Positions 1-8,471 of a stretch of DNA of 64,000 nt are shown here, in pieces. The translations under genes were made by a program, and so were the position numbers. Within the stretch, counting starts at the first letter, position 1. Each line of letters begins with the position of its first letter. Source of the DNA: UBA2287 sp964479665 (GTDB lineage: Bacteria; Bacteroidota; Bacteroidia; Bacteroidales; Tenuifilaceae). The stretch lies in the NCBI GenBank assembly GCA_964479665.1, contig CAYZNN010000006.1, positions 62,001-126,000 of the forward strand, written 5' to 3'. The notes beneath the pieces were generated by a model. It was not told the DNA's origin. It did not search any database and saw only the letters and a list, made by a program, of their open reading frames with translations.

Positions 1-2
1 GA

Positions 3-1220
3 GTGCCTGAATTGCCAAAATTGGTAATTGAACCTACTTGCAACCCCGATAGGGTAATGCAAAGTAAAAAGCAAACCTACAATGTGGCTCTTCTCCTTCC
101 ATTTTACACAAACGAGTTCGAGAGTTCCGATACGGCTAAAACTTCAAGAGGTAGAAACACAAGCACTGGAAGAAAAGAGATTCCCCAGCGTTCCATTAAT
201 TTTTTAGATTTTTATCAGGGAGCAATGATTGCATTGGATAGTTTGAAGAAAATAGGGATGGATATTAACCTTTACGTTTTCGATACAAATAAGAGTGCAT
301 CAGATACCAAAAATCTTATAAAAGAGACTGGAATTCAGAATGCCGACCTTATAATAGGGCCCGTATATCCCGAGGTAATTAACCCGATTATTTCATTTGC
401 TAACGAGAAACGCGTCCCAGTTATTTCGCCTTTACTATCGAGCAGTTTTCTTCTTAATAAAAATCCTTACCTCTTTCAGGTTACACCATCGTTTCAAACT
501 CAATTGCATAGTTTCTCAAACACAATTAGTTTTTGCAGTGGCCAGAACATAGTTATTATCCACGATGCGGACAGCACCAATAATGGAATGTTGAATAATT
601 TTAAGGAACTAATTAAAAGTAGAATTCAAAGCTGCGAAAATGCTAACGATATTCACTTTAAAGAGGTAACCTACCAAGCCGGTAGTCCAACGCCTGAAAT
701 AATTGAAAAGATTAGTCATAGTTTAACTCTCGAAAAAGAGAATATAATAATTGTACCATCGAACAACGAGGCCTTTGTAGCCGATTTACTTGGGAACCTT
801 AATACTCTTTCATCATATTATAAGTATCAAATCAGCTTGTATGGTTTTCCCCGTTGGCAACGATTCAAAAGCGTACAACTTGAATATTTTTACCAACTCC
901 AACTGCATTTATTCTCACCGCACTACGTTAATTATTCTGATGTTCTAGCCATTCAGTTTGTTAATGATTATAGAAGCAAATACAGAGTTGAACCATCAAC
1001 ATTCTCATTTCAGGGTTACGATGTAATGTTTTATTTTTTAAGTGCTCTTAATGAATTCGGAAAAGAGTTTCCCAGCTGCTTAATCCATCACAAACCAAAA
1101 TTAATTCAAACAGAATACAATTTCATTCGCACCGGTACCGACGATGGATTCGAAAACAATTCCATTTACCTTTTAAGGTATAATAAGGAGTTCACTATAG
1201 AGAATGTTACCAGAAAGTAA
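3..1220 (+). CDS. Periplasmic-binding-protein-like protein, 5' truncated by window edge
   Basis: About 405 codons are visible and the frame is open at the window edge, so the true start is probably upstream. The sequence fits the type I periplasmic ligand-binding fold (Peripla_BP_6 / amino-acid ABC substrate-binding type). It has a VALLLPF first strand, FLDFYQGAMIALDSL helix, NADLIIGPVYPEV and RVPVISPLLSS, all typical of that fold. In Bacteroidota this fold is often the C-terminal part of proteins with N-terminal LysM repeats; those would lie outside the window, so that is inference. Ligand unknown. The gene is convergent with the S46 peptidase gene and the two stop codons abut exactly (TAA at 1218-1220, the opposing stop at 1221-1223) with no spacer. 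Confidence 0.75.
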   Translation: MPELPKLVIEPTCNPDRVMQSKKQTYNVALLLPFYTNEFESSDTAKTSRGRNTSTGRKEIPQRSINFLDFYQGAMIALDSLKKIGMDINLYVFDTNKSASDTKNLIKETGIQNADLIIGPVYPEVINPIISFANEKRVPVISPLLSSSFLLNKNPYLFQVTPSFQTQLHSFSNTISFCSGQNIVIIHDADSTNNGMLNNFKELIKSRIQSCENANDIHFKEVTYQAGSPTPEIIEKISHSLTLEKENIIIVPSNNEAFVADLLGNLNTLSSYYKYQISLYGFPRWQRFKSVQLEYFYQLQLHLFSPHYVNYSDVLAIQFVNDYRSKYRVEPSTFSFQGYDVMFYFLSALNEFGKEFPSCLIHHKPKLIQTEYNFIRTGTDDGFENNSIYLLRYNKEFTIENVTRK

Positions 1221-3419
1221 TTACTGAATAATTGTCATCTCATCTACCAAGTGCTTTGCTCCGGCAAATTTATCGATTACAAATAGAACGTATCGAATAT
1301 CGCAAATAATTGTTCGTTGCATGGAGGGTTCATAGGCATAGTCGCAAGCCATGGCTTCGTGGTTTCCATCGAATGCAACACCAATTAAATGCCCATAGGC
1401 ATTAAGAACGGGGCTACCAGAATTTCCGTTTGTTATATCATTATCGGTTATAAAACACAGGGGCAAAGTTCCGGTGCTATCGGCATAAATTCCATAATCT
1501 CTTTTTTTCCATAAATCTATCATGCGTTCAGGTGCAGCAAATACATCTTCGTTGGGATTATTCTTTTCAATTTTACCATCGAGAGTTGTGAAATAGCGGT
1601 ATGAAACTCCATCGGTTGGTTGGTATCCGATTACTTTTCCATAGGATACGCGTAAGGTTGAATTAGCATCGGGATAAAATAATTTATCGGGGTTCATTTG
1701 AATAATTCCTTTTGTAAAACTTCGCATAGCAAATTTGAATTCTGGAGCGAGCAAGGCTACCGAATCCTGAATTTGTTTCATTAGAAGTTCGTATGACATG
1801 TTTAGCATAAAGAGTGGATCGTTAGCTAAACTATCGATTGAAGGATTTGCCAGAAAAGACTTGAGGGCTTGCGGACTGGAAAAGTATGATTTTTCGAACA
1901 TGTACTTTGTAACCAAAGGTATTATTAAATCTGGTGTTTCAGATTCTTTTAACTTAATCAGTAACCCATCGGTACAGTACGACGGCAAATAGTTTACTAA
2001 ACTCCTAAGTGCAATGGAATACAATTGCATATCAACGTGGGAGTTGTATCCCTTATAAATTTTATCAAGGTTTTCAGCAATTCGCTTTGCTTCCTTTTTA
2101 ATTTTTCTTTTAGATGGTTTTTCAGCATACAACAGATCGAGAAGGTTAAAAATTTCATAGTAAAATTTGCTTATACCCACAGGCCAGCTGGTTAATGCCG
2201 TTAGGCTCCTATGCAACTCTTCGTAATGCTTCGATCCAACCTCTTTATAATAATCTTTAATAGTGGGTATCGAATTTTTATACCGATTTCGGGCAGGGTA
2301 ATCATTGCTTGCCCATGAAAAAAGGCTATCCTCCCTATGTTGTAAGGCTTCAACCACATTAAATCGTTTCATAGCCTGAGCCTGCCAAACATCTTTCTGC
2401 CAAAAATTAACTAAACCATCGTGCGTATCGGTATAATAAATTTTCACTTTGGGGTCACTTTTCATTCCATCCTTAATAGACGCTATAAATTCACCCCAAT
2501 ACTTATCCACCCATGGAGCAACTCCATCGCGGTTAAGTAGTGCTTGCGAAGATGAACTAAAGCGGTATGTAGTTCCTGGAAACCCTAGAACCATGGTAAA
2601 GTCTCCTTCTTTTACTCCCTTTAACGAAATTGGAAAATGATGAAGGGGTTTAAGTGGAATATTCTTTTTACTGAAACTGGCAGGCATACCATTAGGAGCG
2701 GTATAAATACGGTACAGAGCAAAATCGCCAGTATGGCGTGGCCAATGCCAATTATCTACGTCGCCACCAAAATTACCAATGGAAGCTGGCGGAGCACCAA
2801 CCAACCTTACATCTGTATATCGATTATATATGAATAGATAAAACTCGTTATGGTTGAACATGTGCACTACTCGAGCATGCACACCCTTTTCCTTACTTTC
2901 TACAGATGATTTAATCTGCTTAATTGCGACATCAACCCTCTCAAAAAAAACCTTTGAGTCTGTTTCGCTCTCTAACCCCTGTAGCACTGTTGCCGTAACA
3001 TCCTCAACCCGCTTAAGGATGAGTGCCGATTTGCCAGGAACAGGCAATTCACTACCCAAATTCTTTGCCCAAAAACCATCGCGAATGTAGTTTCTGTCCA
3101 TACTGCTCAAAGCTTGTATATCGGTAATTGCGCAATGATGATTGGTTAAAACTAAACCTTTTGACGAAACAATTTCAGCAGAACATCCCCCATCATCGAG
3201 CAGAACAGCAGCATCCTTAAGGCTCGAATTATTGATGCTATATATATCTTCAGCTGTAAGTTTAAAACCTAAAGCCTGCATCTCTTTAACATTTCGAGAT
3301 ATTTGCGATACAAGCCACATTCCTTCATCGGCATAAGTCGATTGGCATGTGTAGCCCAGCGTTACCAAAAGAAAAAATAAATACTTAGGTACTTTATGAA
3401 ATAACCAAAAGTTTTTCAT
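1221..3419 (-). CDS. S46 family dipeptidyl peptidase (DPP7-like)
   Basis: A secreted serine exopeptidase of family S46 that removes dipeptides from N termini in the periplasm. The catalytic His lies in LVLTNHHCA, the Asp in the GGDVDNWHWPRHTGDF block and the Ser in NGNSGSPV near the C terminus. At the position equivalent to P. gingivalis DPP11 Arg673 (18 residues after the catalytic Ser) this protein has Gly (AFDGNHE). That is the DPP7-type residue, so hydrophobic rather than acidic P1 preference is inferred. The ATG at 3419 is chosen because it places a basic start (MKNFW) before a hydrophobic signal peptide ending near TYA; an ATG 11 codons upstream would give an odd leader. About 732 aa, normal for the family. 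Confidence 0.92.
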   Translation of the reverse strand: MKNFWLFHKVPKYLFFLLVTLGYTCQSTYADEGMWLVSQISRNVKEMQALGFKLTAEDIYSINNSSLKDAAVLLDDGGCSAEIVSSKGLVLTNHHCAITDIQALSSMDRNYIRDGFWAKNLGSELPVPGKSALILKRVEDVTATVLQGLESETDSKVFFERVDVAIKQIKSSVESKEKGVHARVVHMFNHNEFYLFIYNRYTDVRLVGAPPASIGNFGGDVDNWHWPRHTGDFALYRIYTAPNGMPASFSKKNIPLKPLHHFPISLKGVKEGDFTMVLGFPGTTYRFSSSSQALLNRDGVAPWVDKYWGEFIASIKDGMKSDPKVKIYYTDTHDGLVNFWQKDVWQAQAMKRFNVVEALQHREDSLFSWASNDYPARNRYKNSIPTIKDYYKEVGSKHYEELHRSLTALTSWPVGISKFYYEIFNLLDLLYAEKPSKRKIKKEAKRIAENLDKIYKGYNSHVDMQLYSIALRSLVNYLPSYCTDGLLIKLKESETPDLIIPLVTKYMFEKSYFSSPQALKSFLANPSIDSLANDPLFMLNMSYELLMKQIQDSVALLAPEFKFAMRSFTKGIIQMNPDKLFYPDANSTLRVSYGKVIGYQPTDGVSYRYFTTLDGKIEKNNPNEDVFAAPERMIDLWKKRDYGIYADSTGTLPLCFITDNDITNGNSGSPVLNAYGHLIGVAFDGNHEAMACDYAYEPSMQRTIICDIRYVLFVIDKFAGAKHLVDEMTIIQ

Positions 3420-3513
3420 GAACAAATGGATTGAATTGAACATTTGATGCAACTAAAACTAGTGATTTTTAGAATAGCAAACGTTAAAGCGGTAAAAAAT
3501 AAATGCTCAAAAC

Positions 3514-4257
3514 TTAAAAAGAAAGTGTAAAACCCAAAACTATGTAATGAAAAAGTGAAAAAGTATAAACAGTTGCGTTCTTGGCCCCTCCTTCAAGTAA
3601 TCGATACCCGCAGTAAATATTATATTTTTTGTTGGGGTTCAGCACTATGGCCAATAAAATGTCCTCTGCTCTACCCTGAGGTGCAGCAAGGGCATCGGCA
3701 TTAAGTACTATATTAAAAATTGTTGAAACTTTATAGTTTACTTCAAAGTTCAATAAAGGAACAAAACCCAAATCGTACTTAGCATCGCTTTTGCTTTGTG
3801 ATACCATTTTATTATAGGCATCTCTAACTTTTAGGGTTGCACCAACTCCAACTTGCCAAACTTCATTTTGAACTAAAAGGTAATTATATGAAAGCCTGTA
3901 GGAGTTAAATTTGAATGTAACCTCAACAAATTCATTTTGACTAAAAAGGGTGTTTTGAAAAATCGCATCGAAATTCAAGGCACCATTGTAACTTACTTTT
4001 AATGGTGCATAAAGCAACCTTAGGGAATGCCTTTGCTTCCAAATATATGTTGAACTTAGACGAATGAAAGGGCTAATTTCGTGGGATAATTCATCGCTTA
4101 GCGATAATAATGTACCATTATTGCCTGAAATACGTAACTTATTGCTTCCAGTTAAAAAAGCTCCCGATTCCATTGTAAAATTAACCTGCGCAATTAGGGG
4201 GAAGATTGGTACCAACACAAATGTTAAAAGCCCAATTAATATTCGAATACTAAACAT
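3514..4257 (-). CDS. Putative outer-membrane beta-barrel protein, unknown function
   Basis: 247 aa. It has a clear signal peptide (hydrophobic residues about 5-22, cut after LIAQ) and then alternating hydrophobic and polar strands rich in aromatic residues, ending in a final strand LGFTLSF with a terminal Phe. That is typical of an outer-membrane barrel C terminus. No family was recognised. It runs in the same direction as the S46 peptidase gene with a 94-bp gap, so co-transcription is possible. Function unknown. Confidence 0.6.
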   Translation of the reverse strand: MFSIRILIGLLTFVLVPIFPLIAQVNFTMESGAFLTGSNKLRISGNNGTLLSLSDELSHEISPFIRLSSTYIWKQRHSLRLLYAPLKVSYNGALNFDAIFQNTLFSQNEFVEVTFKFNSYRLSYNYLLVQNEVWQVGVGATLKVRDAYNKMVSQSKSDAKYDLGFVPLLNFEVNYKVSTIFNIVLNADALAAPQGRAEDILLAIVLNPNKKYNIYCGYRLLEGGAKNATVYTFSLFHYIVLGFTLSF

Positions 4258-4345
4258 AGTTTATGGCGTTTCCCATGCAAATTAATCATTATTTTGCTTG
4301 TTGGCTATTTTACTTTATAGAATATTCACTTATTTTGCCAAAAAA

Positions 4346-4987
4346 ATGGATACACTCCTAATCATAGCAATAATTGCAGCTGCTTACCTTATTGGGAGCA
4401 TTCCTACAGCGGTTTGGGTAGGTAAGATTTTTTTTAATATTGACATTAGAGAGCACGGAAGCAAAAATGCAGGAGCCACCAATACCATTCGGGTGTTAGG
4501 TGTAAAGGCAGGCTTACCTGTTTTCTTCATCGATGTTTTAAAAGGGGTTTTTGCTGTAAATCTTGCTACATTCATAGATATTTCCCAATCCTCCGAGCTA
4601 ATTATTTTAATTCAACTTGCATTAGGTTTTGCTGCCTTACTCGGGCATATATTTCCCATTTTTGCACAATTTAGAGGTGGAAAAGGAGTGGCTACGCTTG
4701 CTGGAGTAGTTCTAGCTTTGCATCCTTTTGCGACTGCTACTGCCTTCGGAATTTTTGTTCTAGTAGTTATATTAACACGCTATGTATCATTGGGTTCTAT
4801 GATTGCGGGCCTCAGTTTCCCATTTATTATCGAATTCCTTTTCAATAATAGTAGCCATACACTACTTACTTTCTCAATAATTGTGGCTATACTCCTAATT
4901 GTTACCCATATTAAGAATATTAAAAGACTAGTAAAAGGCGAAGAATCGAGATTTCGATTCAATAAGCACAACAACACAACCACTTAA
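4346..4987 (+). CDS. plsY: Glycerol-3-phosphate acyltransferase PlsY
   Basis: An integral membrane acyl-phosphate:glycerol-3-phosphate acyltransferase, the first acylation step of phospholipid synthesis, working with PlsX. The family motifs are present: YLIGSIPTAVWVGK near the N terminus, HGSKNAGATNTIRVLG (motif 1 region), GHIFPIFAQFRGGKGVATLAG (motif 2) and a C-terminal H-x-x-N segment (THIKNIKRL). About 213 aa with five or more membrane segments. The start at 4346 (MDTLLIIAI) matches the family; the frame stays open 16 codons upstream, but that extension looks non-coding. Confidence 0.95.
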   Translation: MDTLLIIAIIAAAYLIGSIPTAVWVGKIFFNIDIREHGSKNAGATNTIRVLGVKAGLPVFFIDVLKGVFAVNLATFIDISQSSELIILIQLALGFAALLGHIFPIFAQFRGGKGVATLAGVVLALHPFATATAFGIFVLVVILTRYVSLGSMIAGLSFPFIIEFLFNNSSHTLLTFSIIVAILLIVTHIKNIKRLVKGEESRFRFNKHNNTTT

Positions 4988-5042
4988 CATTAATTTAATA
5001 CAAAGCTATTTTTAAGGTAATGTTCCAATAAACCCTACAGGT

Positions 5043-5050
5043 TACTTTTG
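5043..5050 (+). promoter_or_regulatory. Possible Bacteroidota -7 element (TACTTTTG)
   Basis: TACTTTTG fits the TAnnTTTG consensus of the Bacteroidota primary sigma factor and lies 24 bases before the start of the 5074 gene. No convincing TTTG element is visible at -33, so the call is tentative. Confidence 0.35.
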
Positions 5051-5073
5051 TTTCGGATAAAAATTGAATAGCC

Positions 5074-5421
5074 ATGAAAAAAGTAATCTTCCTGTTTGTA
5101 GCAATATTATTCCCAATTATCGGGTTCTCAGAAGAGAACAAAGTAGAAAAAGTAGAAAAAGCTGATAAAGCCAACTCAATTATCGTAAAGTTTTCTGGAA
5201 AAGTGATTGACTCGACCAATGGCGAAGCTTTAGTTGGAGCAGCCATAATGATTGAAGGTTCGGGTGAAATAGCATATACTGACTTTGAAGGAAACTTTGA
5301 AATAAACAACGTTGAAACAAGCCAAGTTAACCTAATTGTAAGTTTGATTAGTTACGAAAAAATAAAGTTAAACGCATCAACCGAGACCAAAGATCTTAAA
5401 GTTCAGTTAAAGCCATTATAA
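5074..5421 (+). CDS. Small secreted protein with carboxypeptidase-regulatory-like domain
   Basis: 115 aa. A signal peptide (MKKVIFLFVAILFPIIGFS) is followed by a Lys/Glu-rich linker with repeated EKVEKADK units, then one CarboxypepD_reg-like beta-sandwich: FSGKVIDSTNGEALVGAAIMIEGSGEIAYTDFEGNFEI and so on. This domain usually heads TonB-dependent receptors. Here it stands alone, so it is a periplasmic or surface protein of unknown partner. A strong terminator follows. Confidence 0.75.
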   Translation: MKKVIFLFVAILFPIIGFSEENKVEKVEKADKANSIIVKFSGKVIDSTNGEALVGAAIMIEGSGEIAYTDFEGNFEINNVETSQVNLIVSLISYEKIKLNASTETKDLKVQLKPL

Positions 5422-5440
5422 GAAAATAATAGCATTCTGA

Positions 5441-5475
5441 ATAAAGGCCGGTAAAACCGGCCTTTATTTTTTTTT
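5441..5475. terminator. Bidirectional rho-independent terminator
   Basis: An 11-bp perfect stem (ATAAAGGCCGG / CCGGCCTTTAT, 5441-5451 with 5457-5467), loop TAAAA, then a long T run on the plus strand. It lies between the convergent 5074 gene and truA and can serve the plus-strand gene and plausibly both. Confidence 0.85.
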
Positions 5476-6226
5476 AAAAGAAAACATTATTAGGGTATTC
5501 AATATAAGTTAAAAATAATCCTTCGGGTGGTGCAGATGGTCCTGCCGCTGAACGATTTTTCGCTTCGATGATTTCGGCAAACTCGTCAGGAGTCATTCTT
5601 TCTCTTCCAACTTCAACAAGAGTTCCAACTATTGCCCTTACCATATTTCGTAAGAACCTATCGGCCCTTATTGTAAAAACCAAATGATTTTCACGCTCAT
5701 CCCATTCGGCCATATATATTTTGCATATATTGGTTTTAACATCGCTACCCTGCTTGCTGAAACTCGAAAAATCGTTGTATTTAAGAAGCTTTTGAGTTGC
5801 TAGCTTCATTTTATTTATGTTTAAATGAGCTTTAAAATACCATGCTGTTTCTATATTGAAAGGGTTTTTTGCTCGTGCAATGTTGTACTGGTATGTACGA
5901 GAAATTGCACTAAATCGCGCATGGGCTTCGGGGGTTACCAGCTTAATGTCTTTAACTGCAATTTCCCGAGGGAGTACATCGTTGAGACTAGATATAAAAT
6001 GTTGATTAGCTCCCAAGTTATCATGAAAAGTATCGAAGTGAGCAACAAAGAAACCGGCATGAACTCCAGAATCGGTTCTCCCAGCACCGGTTGTAATAAT
6101 ATCTTCTTTAAGAAAAATGCTTAATGCATGTTCCAATTCGGCCTGAATTGTATTGGCGTTGGATTGTATTTGCCAACCGCTATATTTGGTTCCTAAATAG
6201 GAAATTTCGATAAAATATCGGCTCAT
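5474..6226 (-). CDS. truA: tRNA pseudouridine(38-40) synthase TruA
   Basis: Converts U38, U39 and U40 in the anticodon stem-loop of many tRNAs to pseudouridine. 250 aa, the usual length. The catalytic Asp is in TGAGRTDSGVHA, with the N-terminal IEISYLGTKYSGWQIQ and the conserved FLRNMVRAIVGTLVEVGRERM near the C terminus. The start is set by MSRYFIEISYLGTKYSGWQ. Single gene, ending at a shared terminator. Confidence 0.96.
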   Translation of the reverse strand: MSRYFIEISYLGTKYSGWQIQSNANTIQAELEHALSIFLKEDIITTGAGRTDSGVHAGFFVAHFDTFHDNLGANQHFISSLNDVLPREIAVKDIKLVTPEAHARFSAISRTYQYNIARAKNPFNIETAWYFKAHLNINKMKLATQKLLKYNDFSSFSKQGSDVKTNICKIYMAEWDERENHLVFTIRADRFLRNMVRAIVGTLVEVGRERMTPDEFAEIIEAKNRSAAGPSAPPEGLFLTYIEYPNNVFF

Positions 6227-6377
6227 TTCGGATTCAATATGAATGTTTTCGATTATAAAGGTAGTGTGTTTTCAATTTTTATCAATGCTTTTTAATTATT
6301 TAAACCCAAAAAATAATGCTCAGTCAAATGTTAAGCAATTAAAAAGTAATTTTTTATACATTTTTACATTAATTTGC

Positions 6378-6385
6378 TATTTTTA
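6378..6385 (+). promoter_or_regulatory. Possible promoter -7 element for the SiaC-like gene
   Basis: TATTTTTA, close to TAnnTTTG, lies 26 bp before the 6404 start in an AT-rich divergent gap between truA and this gene. The same ctatttttacc string occurs upstream of the miaA-like gene near 7360, which supports a promoter role. Weak evidence. Confidence 0.3.
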
Positions 6386-6403
6386 CCTACACAAATTAAG
6401 TGA

Positions 6404-6799
6404 ATGAAGCCTCTTAAAATTGATGCGGCTATTGATAGCCCTGAAGCAAACTTCGATTCTACAACCAATATCTTTAGCATTTCGGGAATATCTCATCCCG
6501 AAAATGCCAAGGATTTTTATGGGGAAATTATTAATTGGCTAGAGGAATACTACGAAGAAATTAAAGACAAGAACGATACAAAAATAATTCTCGATTTCAA
6601 TTTTAAATATATTAATTCTTCATCATACAAGTACCTTCGTGAAATTATGAAGCGGATAGCAAATTTTCGTAACAATGGAATTACCGTTGAAGTTATTTGG
6701 AACTACAACGAAGAGGATGAGGACTTGCTAAACGAAGGTATGGTTCTTTTTGAGTTACCAGAAATTAATCTTCCTTATCGATGCATTCCACATGCATAA
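6404..6799 (+). CDS. SiaC-like regulatory phosphoprotein (DUF1987)
   Basis: 131 aa, whole length matching the DUF1987/SiaC family. In Pseudomonas, SiaC is phosphorylated on a Thr by kinase SiaB, dephosphorylated by the PP2C phosphatase SiaA, and in unphosphorylated form activates the diguanylate cyclase SiaD. Visible family features are the SPEANFDSTTNIFSISGISHPENA N-terminal block and the FNFKYINSSSYKYL segment, where the phospho-acceptor lies. Here the segment carries Ser residues rather than Thr. No SiaA, SiaB or SiaD partner is next to it, so its pathway in this organism is unknown. Confidence 0.8.
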   Translation: MKPLKIDAAIDSPEANFDSTTNIFSISGISHPENAKDFYGEIINWLEEYYEEIKDKNDTKIILDFNFKYINSSSYKYLREIMKRIANFRNNGITVEVIWNYNEEDEDLLNEGMVLFELPEINLPYRCIPHA

Positions 6800-6811
6800 A
6801 TCGAATTTGTT

Positions 6812-7264
6812 CTAGCCCTTCATTAACCGGTCGAGTTCGCGCTTAGAGTCCTTTTGCTTTAGATCCTCCCTTTTGTCGTGCATTTTTTTTCCACGTGCTA
6901 AACCAATTTCAACCTTAGCCAAACCCTTTTGGTTTATAAATAGTTTTATAGCAACAATTGTTAATCCCTTTTCTTGTGAACCCCTAAAAAGTTTTCGAAG
7001 TTCGATTCGGTTAAGCAACAACTTACGTTCTCTTTTGGGGTCGTGGTTATTGTATGTTCCAAAGGTATACTCAGAAATGTGCATGCCCGAAAGCCAAAGT
7101 TCGCCCTCAATAAACTTGCAGTATGCATCAACCATGCTTGCCTTGTTTTGCCTAATCGATTTTATTTCTGTTCCTGTAAGAACAATACCAGCCTCAAAAG
7201 TTTCGAGTATCTCAAATTGAAAAAAAGCTTTTTTATTCTTTACGGAAATTTTAGTTGAAGTCAT
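6812..7264 (-). CDS. smpB: SsrA-binding protein SmpB
   Basis: Binds tmRNA and is needed for trans-translation rescue of stalled ribosomes. 150 aa. It has the SmpB core NKKAFFQFEILETFEAGIVLTGTEIKSIRQNKASM, LNRIELRKLFRGSQEKGLTIVAIKLFINQKGLAKVEIGLARGKKMHDKREDLK and a basic tail, as in the family. No tmRNA gene was recognised nearby. Only 12 bp separate it from the convergent SiaC-like gene. The 204-bp gap on its upstream side (7265-7468) is AT-rich, divergent with the miaA-like gene and probably holds both promoters. Confidence 0.96.
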   Translation of the reverse strand: MTSTKISVKNKKAFFQFEILETFEAGIVLTGTEIKSIRQNKASMVDAYCKFIEGELWLSGMHISEYTFGTYNNHDPKRERKLLLNRIELRKLFRGSQEKGLTIVAIKLFINQKGLAKVEIGLARGKKMHDKREDLKQKDSKRELDRLMKG

Positions 7265-7468
7265 TGGAAGTAAAAATTGAAAGAGGATTAAAAAAACTAT
7301 ATTGAGTTTTTAAAGAAATGAGTAATTATATTATAACAAATTGAAAGTGCAAAAATAACTATTTTTACCCCATGCAAGTTCATTATTTATCACTTGCTAA
7401 TTTAATCTCCATTAATGAATTGATGTTTTATTCTCTCTACAATCTTCCAATACTACATCCTGCTGTAT

Positions 7469-8398
7469 ATGAACGTATTAAACAAAAAATATAACCTAGT
7501 TACCATATTAGGACCTACGGCAAGCGGAAAAACAACACTTGCATGCCATTTCTGCAATGTTATTAATGGTGAAATTATAAGCGCCGACTCACGACAGGTA
7601 TACCGTAAAATGGATTTGGGTACAGGTAAGGATTTAGCCGAGTACCTAATTAATGGAAAGAATATTCCCTACCACCTAATAGATATTGCAGAACCAGGCT
7701 ATAAATATAATGTTTACGAGTTTCAGAAAAATTTTGTTGACGCATTCAGAACTATTCATGCCCATAATAAATTTCCAGTACTATGCGGTGGTTCGGGTTT
7801 ATACATCGAAGCCGTTTTAAGAGGCTACGAGCTAATATCAGTTCCAGAAAATTCTGAATTGCGCAACGAACTGGAAAAGATGAATTTCGATGAATTAGTC
7901 AGTATTCTCAAAACATATCGGCCCCTCCACAACCAAACCGACACCTGTAACCTGAAACGCTTGCTAAGAGCCATTGAAATTGAGGAATACATGAGTCGAA
8001 ATAAAACCAACTATAGTAATTTTCCACATATCGATAGTATAATTTTTGGCGTACGGTTTCCTCGTCAACAGGAAAGGCTCAGAATAACCGATAGATTAAA
8101 AGGTAGACTAAAAGAAGGATTAATTGATGAAGTAAAGGGATTGCTCGATTCGGGCGTTTCTGTTACCGATATGCTATACTATGGACTTGAATATAAGTGG
8201 GTAACTCTTTATCTCATCGATCAGGTTGACTACAATACTATGTTCGAAAAATTAAACACTGCTATACATCAGTTTGCAAAACGCCAAATGACTTGGTTTC
8301 GAAGAATGGAAAAAAATGGATTAACAATTAACTGGTTAGATGGAAATCTACCCATAGATGTCAAGGTAGAAATAATGGTTGACACCTTAAAAAAGTAA
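7469..8398 (+). CDS. miaA: tRNA dimethylallyltransferase, MiaA-like (divergent GTGKD type)
   Basis: Transfers a prenyl group to A37 of UNN-reading tRNAs. 309 aa. P-loop GPTASGKT at residues 15-22, then IISADSRQVYRKMDLGTGKD. Canonical MiaA proteins have a GTAKP-type sequence at this point; the GTGKD form is a second, shorter class common in Bacteroidota. HLIDI, GGSGLYIEA and the C-terminal FAKRQMTWFRR motif are present. It may be a paralogue with the classical MiaA encoded elsewhere. The symbol is assigned by family, and substrate identity is less certain than for canonical MiaA. Confidence 0.85.
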   Translation: MNVLNKKYNLVTILGPTASGKTTLACHFCNVINGEIISADSRQVYRKMDLGTGKDLAEYLINGKNIPYHLIDIAEPGYKYNVYEFQKNFVDAFRTIHAHNKFPVLCGGSGLYIEAVLRGYELISVPENSELRNELEKMNFDELVSILKTYRPLHNQTDTCNLKRLLRAIEIEEYMSRNKTNYSNFPHIDSIIFGVRFPRQQERLRITDRLKGRLKEGLIDEVKGLLDSGVSVTDMLYYGLEYKWVTLYLIDQVDYNTMFEKLNTAIHQFAKRQMTWFRRMEKNGLTINWLDGNLPIDVKVEIMVDTLKK

Positions 8399-8471
8399 AG
8401 CGTATCTATTTTGGAGAAACATTCTTAAACATTATGTATTTCGTTATATTAGCATTCCTAAAATTAGCACT

